Origin: Lantana camara
Lineage: Eukaryota > Streptophyta > Magnoliopsida > Lamiales > Verbenaceae
NCBI GenBank assembly: GCA_037501455.1
Contig: CM074862.1
Span: 79,848,001 to 79,912,000, forward strand
DNA length: 64,000 bases
Direction of reading: 5' to 3'
Shown one piece after another: positions 21,274 to 34,148 of the stretch; position 1 is the first letter of the stretch, and each line of letters starts with the position of its first letter. The notes below the pieces were generated by a model, which saw only the letters and a list, made by a program, of their open reading frames with translations, had not been told where the DNA came from and did not search any database. Position numbers and translations under genes: made by a program.

Positions 21274-21913
21274 GGTTTCCCAAGTAGCTTCCTCGGTTTG
21301 ATCACTTCTCCAAAGAACCTTAACCATAGGAATTCTCCGGTTCCGTAGTTCCTTAAACCTCGTATCCAAGATTCTAACCGGTCGTTGCACGAATGTCAAA
21401 TTCGGTTCCATTTCCACTTCTTCAACCGGTATGATCTCGGTTTCATCGGGATAGTATTTCCTTAGTTGAGAAACGTGAAATACGTTATGAATCCCTGTGA
21501 GACTCGGTGGTAGGTCTAATCGGTAAGCTACTTCACCAATTCTTTCAAGAATCTCGAAAGGACCTAAATAACGAGGATTAAGCTTTCCTCCTCGCCCGAT
21601 ACGAGCAAATCCTTTCCGTGGAGATGCTTTCAAGAATACCCGGTCCCCAACTTCGAATTCAAGATCCCTTCGGCGACGGTCGGCGTAGCTCTTTTGTCTA
21701 TCTTGAGCTGATTTCATCCGTTGTTGAATTTGTTGAACTTTCTCAATCATTTCCCGAACGGCTTTAGAAGGTTTTTCTAATTTCTCATCCTTCTTCACGC
21801 CTTCTTGTTTAGTCCACTTCCACTCCTCAAGGTCGAAGAACAACGGAGAACGACATTTCCGGCCGTAGAGTAGCTCGTAAGGAGCTATCCCAATCGAGGC
21901 TTGAAAACTGTTA
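21274..21913 (-). pseudogene. Mosaic piece S5: gypsy pol C-terminus (integrase GPY/F region and chromodomain)
   Basis: The minus-strand frame 21220-21843 reads [14 protein letters not shown], then an AVREMIEKVQQIQQRM coiled stretch, GDRVFLKASPRKG, YLGPFEIL (GPY/F motif), FHVSQLRKYY, and a chromodomain-like WRSDQTEEATWET. It has no start of its own and lacks the rest of pol. Its last residues run into LTR sequence. The junction with S6 shares ATTG, a 4-bp microhomology. Confidence 0.85.
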
Positions 21914-23926
21914 TTGAGGTTTATGGACTTGTAGCATAAGTTGATAAATTGAGCTCATATGTGTGATTCTTGATGATTAATGAGTTATGGACATGAATAT
22001 GTGGAACTTTAGTGAGTAATGAACTTGTATATATATATGTTGCATGAATTATGGCATTTGGATTGATTAGAATTGGAATTGGTTGATTGTTTGTTGTGGT
22101 TCGATTTTTGCTCTGTTTTTCTGCCTCTGCTCCCCTGTTCCAATTGCTCTGATTTTTCTACTGTAGAAAATATTTGAAGTGTAGAGTACTCTCCTTTTTA
22201 CGGCTCGTCAATATCTATTTTCGTTTGTGAGTTATGGCCGTTTTAATTTGGTGCCGCCAAACTGTCGCGATTCGGCGCTGATCCAATTTAAAACCGATTT
22301 GTGGCTTGATCAGAGAGACTAAATGATGGAAGTTTTTAAAACTGTTTTACTGGTGTATTTCTGGGTATGTTATAGATATCTCCACCAATTTGCAGATCGT
22401 TTCGACTTCGTTTGATAAGGGAACGACGATCATCTTTCACTAATAGCGCTGCAGGAAATTTTCTGCTTTGTGTCATATTCAAACAAAATCTGGTATTTAC
22501 TCGGGGTGAACTAGAATTTGAGTCTTACATCATTGTAAAGATATGTTTGTCTAGTTTTCTAGGAATTTTGCGGTTCGTTAAAATTCATTCCGATGAAGGA
22601 GTTATGCTTATTTGAATACAATGTGCGCATGTTGGAAATTTTCGGCATTGGTACCTACAAATTTCACATTTTGCTCCAATGCCTTAATTGATCCCAAATT
22701 GCTATTATATGATACATTTCTTGCAAAAACAAGATTATTTTGTGCCGTATTCATGATTCCACATCGTCTCGTTGTATTTTGCCGTTCGTCTTAATTGGTT
22801 CATACGAGTCGTGTCTCACTTGCACTTGTCATTGTTTGCACAGATCAGCTTCCTGGTGACGAGGGGCCGGCACCTTAGGCAGCTTTCTCGATTGGTTTTG
22901 TCTGTACAGGTGAGGTTTAATTTCTAGTTATATAGAACCATATGACCCTTATATGGATTTTAAGCCAAAACGTATACGTATATCTATAGCTTTCCTCAAA
23001 TGTTAATTGATTTTCACTGAACGACTGTATTGTATTGAACCGACTGTTTTGGCGAGTATATTGATTGCACTGTGGGCCCGAGGGTAGTAGCTTGAGCCAA
23101 CCGGGAAAGCATGGGCTGACGGGTAACTCCGGCTCTATCCTCACCATTTGGGATGACCCCTGAAGCCACTAGGAGATTAGTGGTGGAAGGAGTTCCGGGC
23201 TTTGGGTTTCATGCGCCCTCTGCTCACACTGATTGGATGGTTGAGTCTAGCTAACTCACCATCACCCCGGAGGAAGAAGGATGGACTGAAACTGTTACGT
23301 GTGCACTGTAATTGATTGCATGATCACCTATATAATTGATAACTCAATCATTGTACACTGTCGGAGTAAGGTTGGAGAATTGTCCTCACTCGCCGGGCCA
23401 CTGATTGACTGAAATGTAATTGATTGATTGTTAAACTTGTTAGTCATAATCTCGGGCGATGTTATCTTTTTATTGAACTTATATTGTGGTTTTCATAACT
23501 CATTACCCGAGGTTAGGACTTGTGTGTTAAATGCGCTTATATGTATATACCCCTCGCTCAGTCTTCTTAGACTGACACCTCACTTTTTTCAGGTTTTGCT
23601 AAGGGACTGCTAGGCGGGAAACTGTATCGTCCGGAGTCGTAGTTTCGGGTCTAGCACCTATATTTGTCTTTACACACTTTTGTACCACTTATGTTCATCA
23701 CTATTTTGTCATGTATATATGGGAGCTGATATTGTATTGATATGACGGATTGATTTTGAAACTTATGCTTCCGCTTATATATATCTTTCTGCATTGTTCT
23801 AAGTAGTTAAGGGTTAGTCCCGCCTAGCTCGGTTAGTTTTTTTTATTGTCTCCGTTCGCTATAGCTTTGGTTCATATATGGATTGTCCGTTTCATACGTG
23901 GATCGAGGCTACAGTGCGGGGGATGG
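21914..23926 (+). repeat. Mosaic piece S6: gypsy LTR (+), both ends missing
   Basis: Starts inside the LTR at TTGAGGTTTATGGACTTG and ends at GCGGGGGATGG. Type A variant (CGATTCGGCGCTGATCC, about 170 bp shorter). Head to head with S7. Confidence 0.85.
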
Positions 23927-26728
23927 TATAGCCTCGATCCACGTATGAAACGGACAATCCATATATGAACCAAAGCTATAGCGAACGGAGACGATAAAAA
24001 AACTAACCGAGCTAGGCGGGACTAACCCTTAACCACTTAGAACAATATAGAAAGATATATATAAGCGGAAGCATAAGTTTCAAAATCAATCCGTCATATC
24101 AATACAATATCATCTCCCATATATACATGACAAAATAGTGATGAACATAAGTGGTACAAAAGTGTGTAAAGACAAACATAGGTGCTAGACCCAAAACTAC
24201 GACTCCGGACGACACAGTTTCCCGCCTAGCACTCCCTTAGCAAAACCTGAAAAAAGTGAGGTGTCAGTCTAAGAAGACTGAGCAAGGGGTATATACATAT
24301 AAGCGCATTTAACACACAAGTCCTAACCTCGGATAATGAGTTATGAAAACCACAATATAAGTTCAATAAAAAGATAACATCACCCGAGATTATGACTAAC
24401 AAGTTTAACAATCAATCAATTCCATTTCAGTCAATCAGTGGCCCGGCGAGTGAGGGCAATTCTCCGACCTTACTCCGACAGTGTACAATGATTAGGTTAT
24501 CAATTATATAGGTGATCATGCAATCAATTACAGTGCACACGTAACAGTTTCAGTCCATCCTTCTTCCTCCGGGGTGATGGTGAGTTAGCTAGACTCAACC
24601 ATCCAATCAGTGTGAGCAGAGGGCGCATGAAACCCAAAGCCCGGAACTCCTTCCACCACTAATCTCCTAGTGGCTTCAGGGGTCATCCCAAATGGTGAGG
24701 ATAGAGCCGGAGTTACCCATCAGCCCATGCTTTCCCGGTTGGCTCAAGCTACTACCCTCGGACCCACAGTGCAATCAATATACTCACCAAAACAGTCGGT
24801 TCAATACAATACAGACGTTCAGTGAAAATCAATTAACATTTGAGGAAAGCTATAGATATACGTATGCGTTTTGACTTAAAATCCATATAAGGGTCATATG
24901 GTTCTATATAACTAGAAATTAAACCTCACCTGTACAGACAAAACCAATCGAGAAAACCGCCTAAGGTGCCGGCCCCTCGTCACCAGGAAGCTGGTCTGTG
25001 CAAACAATGACAAGTGCAAGTGAGACACGACTCATATGAACCAATTAAGACGAACGGCAAAATGCAACGAGACGATGTGGAATCATGAATACGGCACAAA
25101 ATAATCTTGTTTTTGCATGAAATGTATCATATAATAGCAATTTGGGATCAATTAAGGCATTGGAGCAAAAAGTGAAATTTGTAGGTACCAATGCAGAAAA
25201 TTTCCAACATGCACACATTGTATTCAAATAAGCATAACTCCTTCATCGGAATGAATTTTAACGAACCGCGAAATTCCTAGAAAACTAGACAACCATATCT
25301 TTACAATGATGTAAGGCTCAAATTCTAGTTCACCCCGAGTAAATACCAGATTTTGTTTGAATATGACACAAAGCAGAAAATTTCCTGCAGCGCTATTAGT
25401 GAAAGATGATCGTCGTTCCCTTATCAAACGAAGTCGAAACAATCTGAAAATTGGTGGAGATATCTACAAAATACCCGGAAATACACCCGTAAAACAGTTT
25501 TAAAAACTTCCACCATTTAGTCTCTCTGATCAAGCCAAAACCGAAATATGAAAACAGGGGACAGCAGAGAATGTTGCTATTTTTCTCGGGGTTCAAATCA
25601 ATTCGGATTGACACCAATTTTTGCAGAGAACATCTATAATATATCAAGATTATCCCCATAAAACAGTTTTGAAAAACTCCAACTCAACAAGCCACAATTC
25701 GATTTTAAATTGGCTTAACGCAGATTCGCGATAGTTTGGCGGCACCAAATTAAAACGGCCATAACTCACAAACGAAAATAGATATTGACGAGCCGTAAAA
25801 AGGAGAGTACTCTACACTTCAAATATTTTCTACAGTAGAAAAATCAGAGCAATTGGAACAGGGGAGCAGAGGCAGAAAAACAGAGCAAAATTCGAACCAC
25901 AACAAACAATCAACCAATTCCAATTCTAATCAATCCAAATGCATAATTCATGCAACATATATATATACAAGTTCAATACTCACTAAAGTTCCACATATTC
26001 ATGTCCATAACTCATTAATCATCAAGAATCACACATATGAGCTCAATTTATCAACTTATGCTACAAGTCCATAAACCTCAATATTTATGCATCAAATTCA
26101 AGCTAGGATCAAGTATTCACACCTCCAACAACTAAAACACAATTCACCCAATTTATATCACAACCGTAGCTAACACATCTTTCAAAAAAATAATCAAATA
26201 AGCTCATGATCACCTTGTAATGGAAGAAATGAGATGAGATGCTTGAATGGAAATGATGAAGCTTCAATTTCAATGATCAATCCAATAATAAAAAACTTGA
26301 AGTATAAAAATCTCCTTCTTCTTCCTTTCTGGCTATGTTGATCGATGGAAATGGGAAGCAAATGGAAGAAAATGTGTATCTCCTCTAATAAGAATTAATT
26401 AAACATTTAAGTGCTAGACATTATTCCAACTTTTGAGTCATGACCCTTAATTGCAATTAGATCCTCCCATTTTCTTAGTTGTGCAATCCAGTACAAGTTA
26501 GAGATTGCAAATAATTAAAGTCCCAAACCCTCATGTGCAATTATGTACAAAGTTTCAAGAATTGATCAAATAATGTCATAAAATCACTTAGTCATTTTCA
26601 ACAATTAAATCGTGAAATAAAATAATTTGCATGAATTAAGAAAATGCAATTTTATAAAATAATTATGTCACATAAATTTATGAATGCAAATAGTTAAATG
26701 ACGAATTTAAATCACAAAACACACACGT
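23927..26728 (-). repeat. Mosaic piece S7: nearly complete gypsy LTR (-)
   Basis: Type B LTR from TATAGCCTCGATCC to CACACACGT. It lacks about 40 bp at each terminus. Confidence 0.85.
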
Positions 26729-28996
26729 AGCCTCGATCCACGTATGAAACGGACAATCCATATATGAACCAAAGCTATAGCGAACGGAGACAATAAAAAA
26801 ACTAACCGAGCTAGGCGGGACTAACCCTTAACCACTTAGAACAATGTAGAAAGATATATATAAGCGGAAGCATAAGTTTCAAAATCAATCCGACATATCA
26901 ATACAATATCATCTCCCATATATACATGACAAAATAGTGATGAACATAAGTGGTACAAAAGTGTGTAAAGACAAACATAGGTGCTAGACCCGAAACTACG
27001 ACTCCGGACGACACAGTTTCCCGCCTAGCACTCCCTTAGCAAAACCTGAAAAAAGTGAGGTGTCAGTCTAAGAAGACTGAGCGAGGGGTATATACATATA
27101 AGCGCATTTAACACACAAGTCCTAACCTCGGGTAATGAGTTATGAAAACCACAATATAAGTTCAATAAAAAGATAATATCGCCCGAGATTATGACTAACA
27201 AGTTTAACAATCAATCAATTCCATTTCAGTCAATTAGTGGCCCGGCGAGTGAGGGCAATTCTCCGACCTTACTCCGACAGTGTACAATGATTAGGTTATC
27301 AATTATATAGGTGATCATGCAATCAATTACAGTGCACACGTAACAGTTTCAGTCCATCCTTCTTCCTCCGGGGTGATGGTGAGTTAGCTAGACTCAACCA
27401 TCCAATCAGTGTGAGCAGAGGGCGCATGAAACCCAAAGCCCGGAACTCCTTCCACCACTAATCTCCTAGTGGCTTCAGGGGTCATCCCAAATGGTGAGGA
27501 TAGAGCCGGAGTTACCCGTCAGCCCATGCTTTCCCGGTTGGCTCAAGCTACTACCCTCGGGCCCACAGTGCAATCAATATACTCGCCAAAACAGTCGGTT
27601 CAATACAATACAGTCGTTCAGTGAAAATCAATTAACATTTGAGGAAAGCTATAGATATACGTATACGTTTTGGCTTAAAATCCATATAAGGGTCATATGG
27701 TTCTATATAACTAGAAATTAAACCTCACCTGTACAGACAAAACCAATCGAGAAAACCGCCTAAGGTGCCGGCCCCTCGTCACCAGGAAGCTGGTCTGTGC
27801 AAACAATGACAAGTGCAAGTGAGACACGACTCATATGAACCAATTAAGACGAACGGCAAAATGCAACGAGACGATGTGGAATCATGAATACGGCACAAAA
27901 TAATCTTGTTTTTGCATGAAATGTATCATATAATAGCAATTTGGGATCAATTAAGGCATTGGAGCAAAATGTGAAATTTGTAGGTACCAATGCAGAAAAT
28001 TTCCAACATGCGCACATTGTATTCAAATAAGCATAACTCCTTCATCGGAATGAATTTTAACGAACCGCAAAATTCCTAGAAAACTAGACAACCATATCTC
28101 TACAATGATGTAAGGCTCAAATTCTAGTTCACCCCGAGTAAATACCAGATTTTGTTTGAATATGACACAAAGCAGAAAATTTCCTGCAGCGCTATTAGTG
28201 AAAGATGATCGTCGTTCCCTTATCAAACGAAGTCGAAACGATCTGCAAATTGGTGGAGATATCTACAACATACCCAGAAATACACCCGTAAAACAGTTTT
28301 AAAAACTTCCACCATTTAGTCTCTCTGATCAAGCCAAAACCGAAATATGAAAACAGGGGACAGCAGAGAATGTTGCTATTTTTCTCGGGGTTCAAATCAA
28401 TTCGGATTGACACCAATTTTTGCAGAGAACATCTATAATATATCAAGATTATCCCCATAAAACAGTTTTGAAAAACTCCAACTCAACAAGCCACAATTCG
28501 ATTTTAAATTGGGTTAACGCAGATTCGCGACAGTTTGGCGGCACCAAATTAAAACGGCCATAACTCACAAACGAAAATAGATATTGACGAGCCGTAAAAA
28601 GGAGAGTACTCTACACTTCAAATATTTTCTACAGTAGAAAAATCAGAGCAATTGGAACAGGGGAGCAGAGGCAGAAAAACAGAGAAAAATTCGAACCACA
28701 ACAAACAATCAACCAATTCCAATTCTAATCAATCCAAATGCCATAATTCATGCAACATATATATATATACAAGTTCAATACTCACTAAAGTTCCACATAT
28801 TCATGTCCATAACTCATTAATCATCAAGAATCACACATATGAGTTCAATTTATCAACTTATGCTACAAGTCCATAAACCTCAATATTTATGCATCAAATT
28901 CAAGTTAGGACCAAGTATTCACACCTCCAACCACTAAAACACAATTCACCCAATTTATATCACAACCCTAGCTAACGCATCTTTCAAAGAAATAAT
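26729..28996 (-). repeat. Mosaic piece S8: gypsy LTR (-), ends missing
   Basis: Type B LTR in the same direction as S7, abutting it end to end without internal sequence. Stops at CAAAGAAATAAT. Confidence 0.85.
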
Positions 28997-29147
28997 CCCA
29001 AAGCCCGGAACTCCTTCCACCACTAATCTCCTAGTGGCTTCAGGGGTCATCCCAAATGGTAAGGATAGAGCCGGAGTTACCCGTCAGCCCATGCTTTCCC
29101 GGTTGGCTCAAGCTACTACCCTCGGGCCCACAGTGCAATCAATCCCT
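28997..29147 (-). repeat. Mosaic piece S9: 150-bp gypsy LTR fragment (-)
   Basis: Repeats the CCCAAAGCCCGGAACTCC...CAGTGCAATCAAT segment already present in S8. Confidence 0.8.
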
Positions 29148-29390
29148 CATGTATATATGGGAGATGATATTGTATTGATATGACGGATTGATTTTGAAAC
29201 TTATGTTTCCGCTTATATATATCTTTCTGCATTTTTCTAAGTGGTTAAGGGTTAGTCCCGCCTAGCTCGGTTAGTTTTTTTTTATTGTCTCTGTTTGCTA
29301 TAGCTTTGGTTCATATATGGATTGTCCGTTTCATACGTGGATCGAGGCTATAGTGCGGGGGATGGGACACCTCGCGTTTCGGGTGTTACA
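29148..29390 (+). repeat. Mosaic piece S10: truncated 5' LTR of element G1 (+)
   Basis: The last 240 bp of an LTR, from TCATGTATATATGGGAG to the true terminus GGGTGTTACA, joined to G1's primer-binding site. The rest of the 5' LTR is missing. Confidence 0.85.
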
Positions 29391-29398
29391 TCCTAAGG

Positions 29399-29410
29399 TG
29401 GTATCAGAGC
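29399..29410 (+). other. Primer-binding site of G1
   Basis: TGGTATCAGAGC, complementary to the 3' end of initiator tRNA-Met, 8 nt after the LTR end. Confidence 0.9.
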
Positions 29411-29605
29411 CCGGTTGCAAAACCGGGTTTCTTGTGTCGAGTCTTGTGAGTCTAGGTCGCACGGCATAGGAATTACTTTACAACTTGAGAGTCTTGCATT
29501 GATACTTGAATTGTTTGAACCTATTTGAATTATTTGAGCTCTTGAATTATGTGTTTACTTGTAACTTGAGCCTTAATTGCACACATTTGCACTTATTGAT
29601 GGAGC

Positions 29606-32600
29606 ATGCATGCTAGTGTCTTGAATTTCAGGATGGCTCGCGATAGACACTGCCGTGATCGATCACCGAGACACCACCGCCATCATCACCGTGATCGTAC
29701 TCCTTCACCTCCACCTCCAGCTCAGCCACAGGACTTAGTGGCTTCTATGGTTCAGCTCATCGATCAGAGGGTCAGAGATTATGTCCCTCCAGCTCCTCCA
29801 GCCCCTCCAGCTCCACCTGTGCCACCGGGAGCTCAGATTTTAGCCGTTTTTCGGGAGTTTCAGAACCAGCACCCACCTAAATTCTTTAAAGGTAACGATG
29901 TTCAGGCGGAACAATGGTTAAAGGAAGTGGAAAGAGTTTGGGAGTTGATTCCTTGCAGCTCTACCGAGAAGGCCCGTTGCACTATTTCTTTGATCCAGGG
30001 CGAGGCCTATTCTTGGTGGGAGAGCGTGAGGATTATTCTGACTGCTGCAGGAGAGGAAGTAAACTGGGAGGTTTTCACCCGGGAGTTCAAGAACAAGTTC
30101 ATTCCTCCGTCTTCTCGCACCAGCAGATTGAAGGAATTCACCGAACTGAAGCAAGGGGATAAGGCTGTTTCGGAGTATCTCTCCGAGTTTGAGAGGTTAT
30201 CTCGCTATGCACCCAATATAGCGAATGACGAATTCCACAAGTCTATGCAGTTCATGCAAGGACTTAACCGGGATATGCAAAACGCCCTCGAAGCGGTGGA
30301 CACGAGCACTTGGCTCAAGGCTACGAGGAAGGCTCTAAAGGTCGAGGATTCGGTGATTGCACGTCGACCTACTTTTCGGTCAGGTCCGGGTTCAGGTTCC
30401 GGATCGGGTTCTAGGGGTTCAGGCTCGGGTTTCAATCCGGGCAAGAGGCCGATGGTTTATTCTACACCACCATCTAGGGCTCAGTGGAAGAAGTCCCGAC
30501 CCGCGGGACCGGTTCAGAAGGCTCCACCTGTACCTGCTTTGCCACCGCCACCTGAGAAGCCAGGATGTAGATACTGTGGAGGTCCCAACCACACGTACAA
30601 CAATTGTAGGAGGCGTTTAGGGCTCTGTCTGATTTGTGGGGCCGCCGATCATCGAGTGGATACATGTCCGGATCGTCGGGTACCGCCTGTAGGGGGCCAG
30701 AGACCGATGATTAGGGCACGTGCTTATGCCCTAGACGGAGAGGAGCAGGATGCAGAGGTCGACCCAGCCGCTATTCTTGAAGGTACAATTTGCATTCATA
30801 CCATGAACATACATACTTTATTTGATCCGGGAGCTACTCACTCCTTTATTTCGAGTACGTGCGCTTTTATTTTATCTTTGCCTGTTGTGTTCACTACTTC
30901 TTGCTATGTGGTTAGTTCTCCTTTCGGTAGTAGTCTCGAGACAGATCGGGTTTTCAGAGATGTGTCGGTGATCATCGAGGACAGAGTGTTTTTGACAGAT
31001 TTCATAGAGATGCCGATGACTCGTTACGGGTCTATTCTGGGTATGGATTGGTTATTCCGGTATAGTGCTACTGTTGATTGTCGGGCGAAGAGGATTCAGT
31101 TGGGTTCAGAAATTTCAGTGGGTCGGAGTTCGAAGACCGTTCCTTTACTTTCTTTCTCAGAAGCTCAGAGATTGGTTTGGGACGGGGCTATGGGTTTCAT
31201 AGCCTATATTCTCAACCGTCCAAAGGATCAGACAAAGTTGGAAGAAACGGAAGTAGTGAAGGAATTTCCCGAGGTTTTCCCCGAGAGGTTGGATTCTTTA
31301 CCTCCAGAGCGGGAAATTGAGTTCGTAATTGATCTCTACCCGAATGCAGAGCCGTACTCCAAGACGCCGTATCGCATGGCTCCAGCCGAGTTAAAAGAGT
31401 TGAAAACTCAACTCGATGCATTATTAGAAGTTGGATACGTGAGACCGAGTTCTTCTCCATGGGGTGCACCGGTCTTGTTTGTGAAGAAGAAAGACGGGAC
31501 CTTGAGAATGTGCATTGATTACCGGGAGCTGAATCGGATGACAATCAAGAACAAGTATCCCCTCCCACATATTGAGGAGTTATTCGATATCCTTCAGGGA
31601 TCAAAGGTGTACTCGAAGCTTGATTTACGCCAGGGATACTATCAGCTGCGAGTCCGAGCAGAGGACATTCCAAAGACAGGATTCAACACTCGGTACGGGC
31701 ATTACGAGTTCGTGGTGATGCCGTTCGGTTTAACTAATGCCCCTGCAGCTTTTATGTACATGATGCATCGGATATTCAGGCCTTTCTTGGATAAGTTTGT
31801 TGTGATTTTCATCGACGACATCCTGGTATTCTCTAAATCCGTTGAGGATCACGCGAGGCATCTCCAGTTGGTATTGCAAACTCTAAAAGAGCATCAGTTG
31901 TTTGCTAAATTCAGCAAGTGTGAGTTCTGGATCGACAGGGTTTCTTTCCTAGGACACGTGATTTCGGGGAGGGGTTTGGAAGTAGATCCCTCGAAGATCG
32001 AATCGGTAATGAGTTGGGAGAAGCCGAAGAATGCCTCAGAGATTAGAAGTTTCTTGGGTTTGGCCGGTTTTTACAGACGGTTTGTGAAGGATTTCTCGAA
32101 AATTGCCGCGCCTTTAACCCGATTAACAAAGAAAGAGGTGAAGTACGAGTGGAACGAAGCTTGTGAGAAGTCTGCTCCAGTGTTAGTCCTTCCCGAGGGC
32201 TCAGACGGGTACGCGGTCTATACGGATGCTTCAAAGGAAGGTTTGGGTGGTGTGTTGACTCAGAACGGGAAGGTGATATCTTATGCCTCCCGAAAGTTAA
32301 AGGAGCACGAAAAGAATTATCCAACATACGATATTGAGCTCGCTGCCGTGGTCTTTACACTAGGAAAGTGGAGACACTACTTATACGGGATTTCTTTTGA
32401 GATTTTCACCGACCACAAAAGCCTCCAGTATTTGTTCACTCAGAAGGATCTGAATATGAGGCAACGGCGTTGGATGGAACGGTTAGAAGATTCTGATTGT
32501 ACTATTAAATACCATCCTGGCAAAGCTAAGGTGGTCGCCGATGCACTGAGCAGGAAGGCTAGTGTATCTAGTTTAGAAGTGGGAGGAGTAGTGGAATCGA

Positions 32601-34116
32601 GCCAATTGTGATCAAAGCTCGAGTTTCTAACATTACTATCCAACCGGATTTGAAATATCGGTTGTTCGAGGTTCAGACCAAGGATCCGGAAGTTCAAAAG
32701 TTGGTAACCAAAGCAAAGGAGGATCCAGAATGTCCATTCGGGTTTGATGAAACCGGACTTCTTCGTTTCAAGAACCGCGTGGTCGTACCCGAAGAGTTGA
32801 AACGGGTATTGCTCGAAGAAGCTCACAAGTCCGCATATTCGGTCCACCCAGGAGAAAACAAGATGTATAAAGATTTAAGGCAATACTATTGGTGGCGGGG
32901 ATTGAAGAAAGATGTCGCCGAGTATGTGAGACACTGTATGAATTGTTAGCAAGTGAAAGCCGAGCATAAAAAACCCGGAGGTCTTTTACAGCCGTTACCC
33001 ATCCCCGAGTGGAAGTGGGAACAGGTGACGATGGATTTTGTAACCGGGTTGCCTAAAGTGAAAGGTGGATTTGACGGCATTTGGGTAATCGTGGACCGTT
33101 TAACTAAGTCTGCACATTTTCTGCCGGTTCGGATGTCTTTCAAGATTCGTAAGTTGGCCGAGATTTATAACCGGGAGATTGTTAGACTTCACGGGATTCC
33201 AGTGAGTATCGTTTCGGATAGGGGTCCGAGGTTCACTTCCAAGTTGTAGCAGGAATTACAAGGGATGTTGGGAACGAAGCTTAATTTTAGCACTTCATAT
33301 CATCCTCAAACCGACGGTCAGTCCGAGAGATTGATTAGGTATTTGGAAGATCTACTTCGGGCTTGTTCCTTGGATTTTCAGACTTCGTGGCATGAGCAAC
33401 TACCTCTTATTGAATTCGCCTACAATAACAGTTTTCAAGCCTCGATTGGGATTGCTCCTTACGAGCTACTCTAGGGCCGGAAATGTCGTTCTCCGTTGTT
33501 CTTCGACCTTGAGGAGTGGAAGTGGACTAAACAAGAAGGCGTGAAGAAGGATGAGAAATTGGAAAAACCTTCTAAAGCCGTTCGGGAAATGATTGAGAAA
33601 GTTCAACAAATTCAACAACAGATGAAATCAGCTCAAGATAGACAAAAGAGCTACGCCGACCGTCGCCGAAGGGATCTTGAATTCGAAGTTGGGGACCGGG
33701 TATTCTTGAAAGCATCTCCACGGAAAGGATTTGCTCGTATCGGGCGATGAGGAAAGCTTAATCCTCGTTATTTAGGTCCTTTCGAGATTCTTGAAAGAAT
33801 TGGTGAAGTAGCTTACCGATTAAACCTACCACCGAGTCTCACGGGGATTCATAACGAATTTCACGTTTCTCAACTAAGGAAATACTATCCCGATGAAACC
33901 GAGATCATAACGGTTGAAGAAGTGGAATTGGAACCGAATTTGACATTCGTGCAACGATCGGTTAGAATCTTGGATACGAAGTTTAAGGAACTACGGAACC
34001 GGAGAATTCCTATGGCTAAGGTCCTTTGGAGAAGTGATCAAACCGAAGAGGCTACTTGGGAAACCGAAGATAAGATGAAACGGTTTCATCCGGAGTTGTT
34101 CTCTTCCGATCAGTGA
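29606..34116 (+). pseudogene. G1 Gag-Pol polyprotein, broken in pol
   Basis: The first 1,001 residues are open (29606-32611; MARDRH at 29633 is an alternative start). They hold a proline-rich N-terminus, Gag (about 93-230), CCHC knuckles [14 protein letters not shown] and [14 protein letters not shown] (about 320-355), protease [10 protein letters not shown] (about 405), RT with FIDDIL (about 735) and RNase H YTDAS (about 871). An indel near 32585-32605 shifts the frame. Integrase follows in pieces: HHCC zinc finger with CMNC then TAG 32947-32949, core DFVTGLP and SDRG then a stop near 33247, [10 protein letters not shown] then TAG about 33472, GPY/F and chromodomain parts to 34116, with TGA near 33748. 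RNase H lacks nine residues present in G2 (after ACEKS). Not functional as one protein. Confidence 0.92.
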
Positions 34117-34136
34117 ATCTGGGACCAGATTCTTCT

Positions 34137-34148
34137 AAGGGGGTAGGA
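34137..34148 (+). other. Polypurine tract of G1
   Basis: AAGGGGGTAGGA one base before the LTR start; G2 and G3 have AAGGGGGGAGGA, so here one G became T. Confidence 0.85.

Noticed and set aside
30205..30620. Antisense and shifted frames over gypsy gag (Gly/Ser- and Pro/Glu-rich)
   Set aside because: Shadows of the gag frame caused by its biased composition; the same frames reappear at the equivalent sites of G2 and G3.
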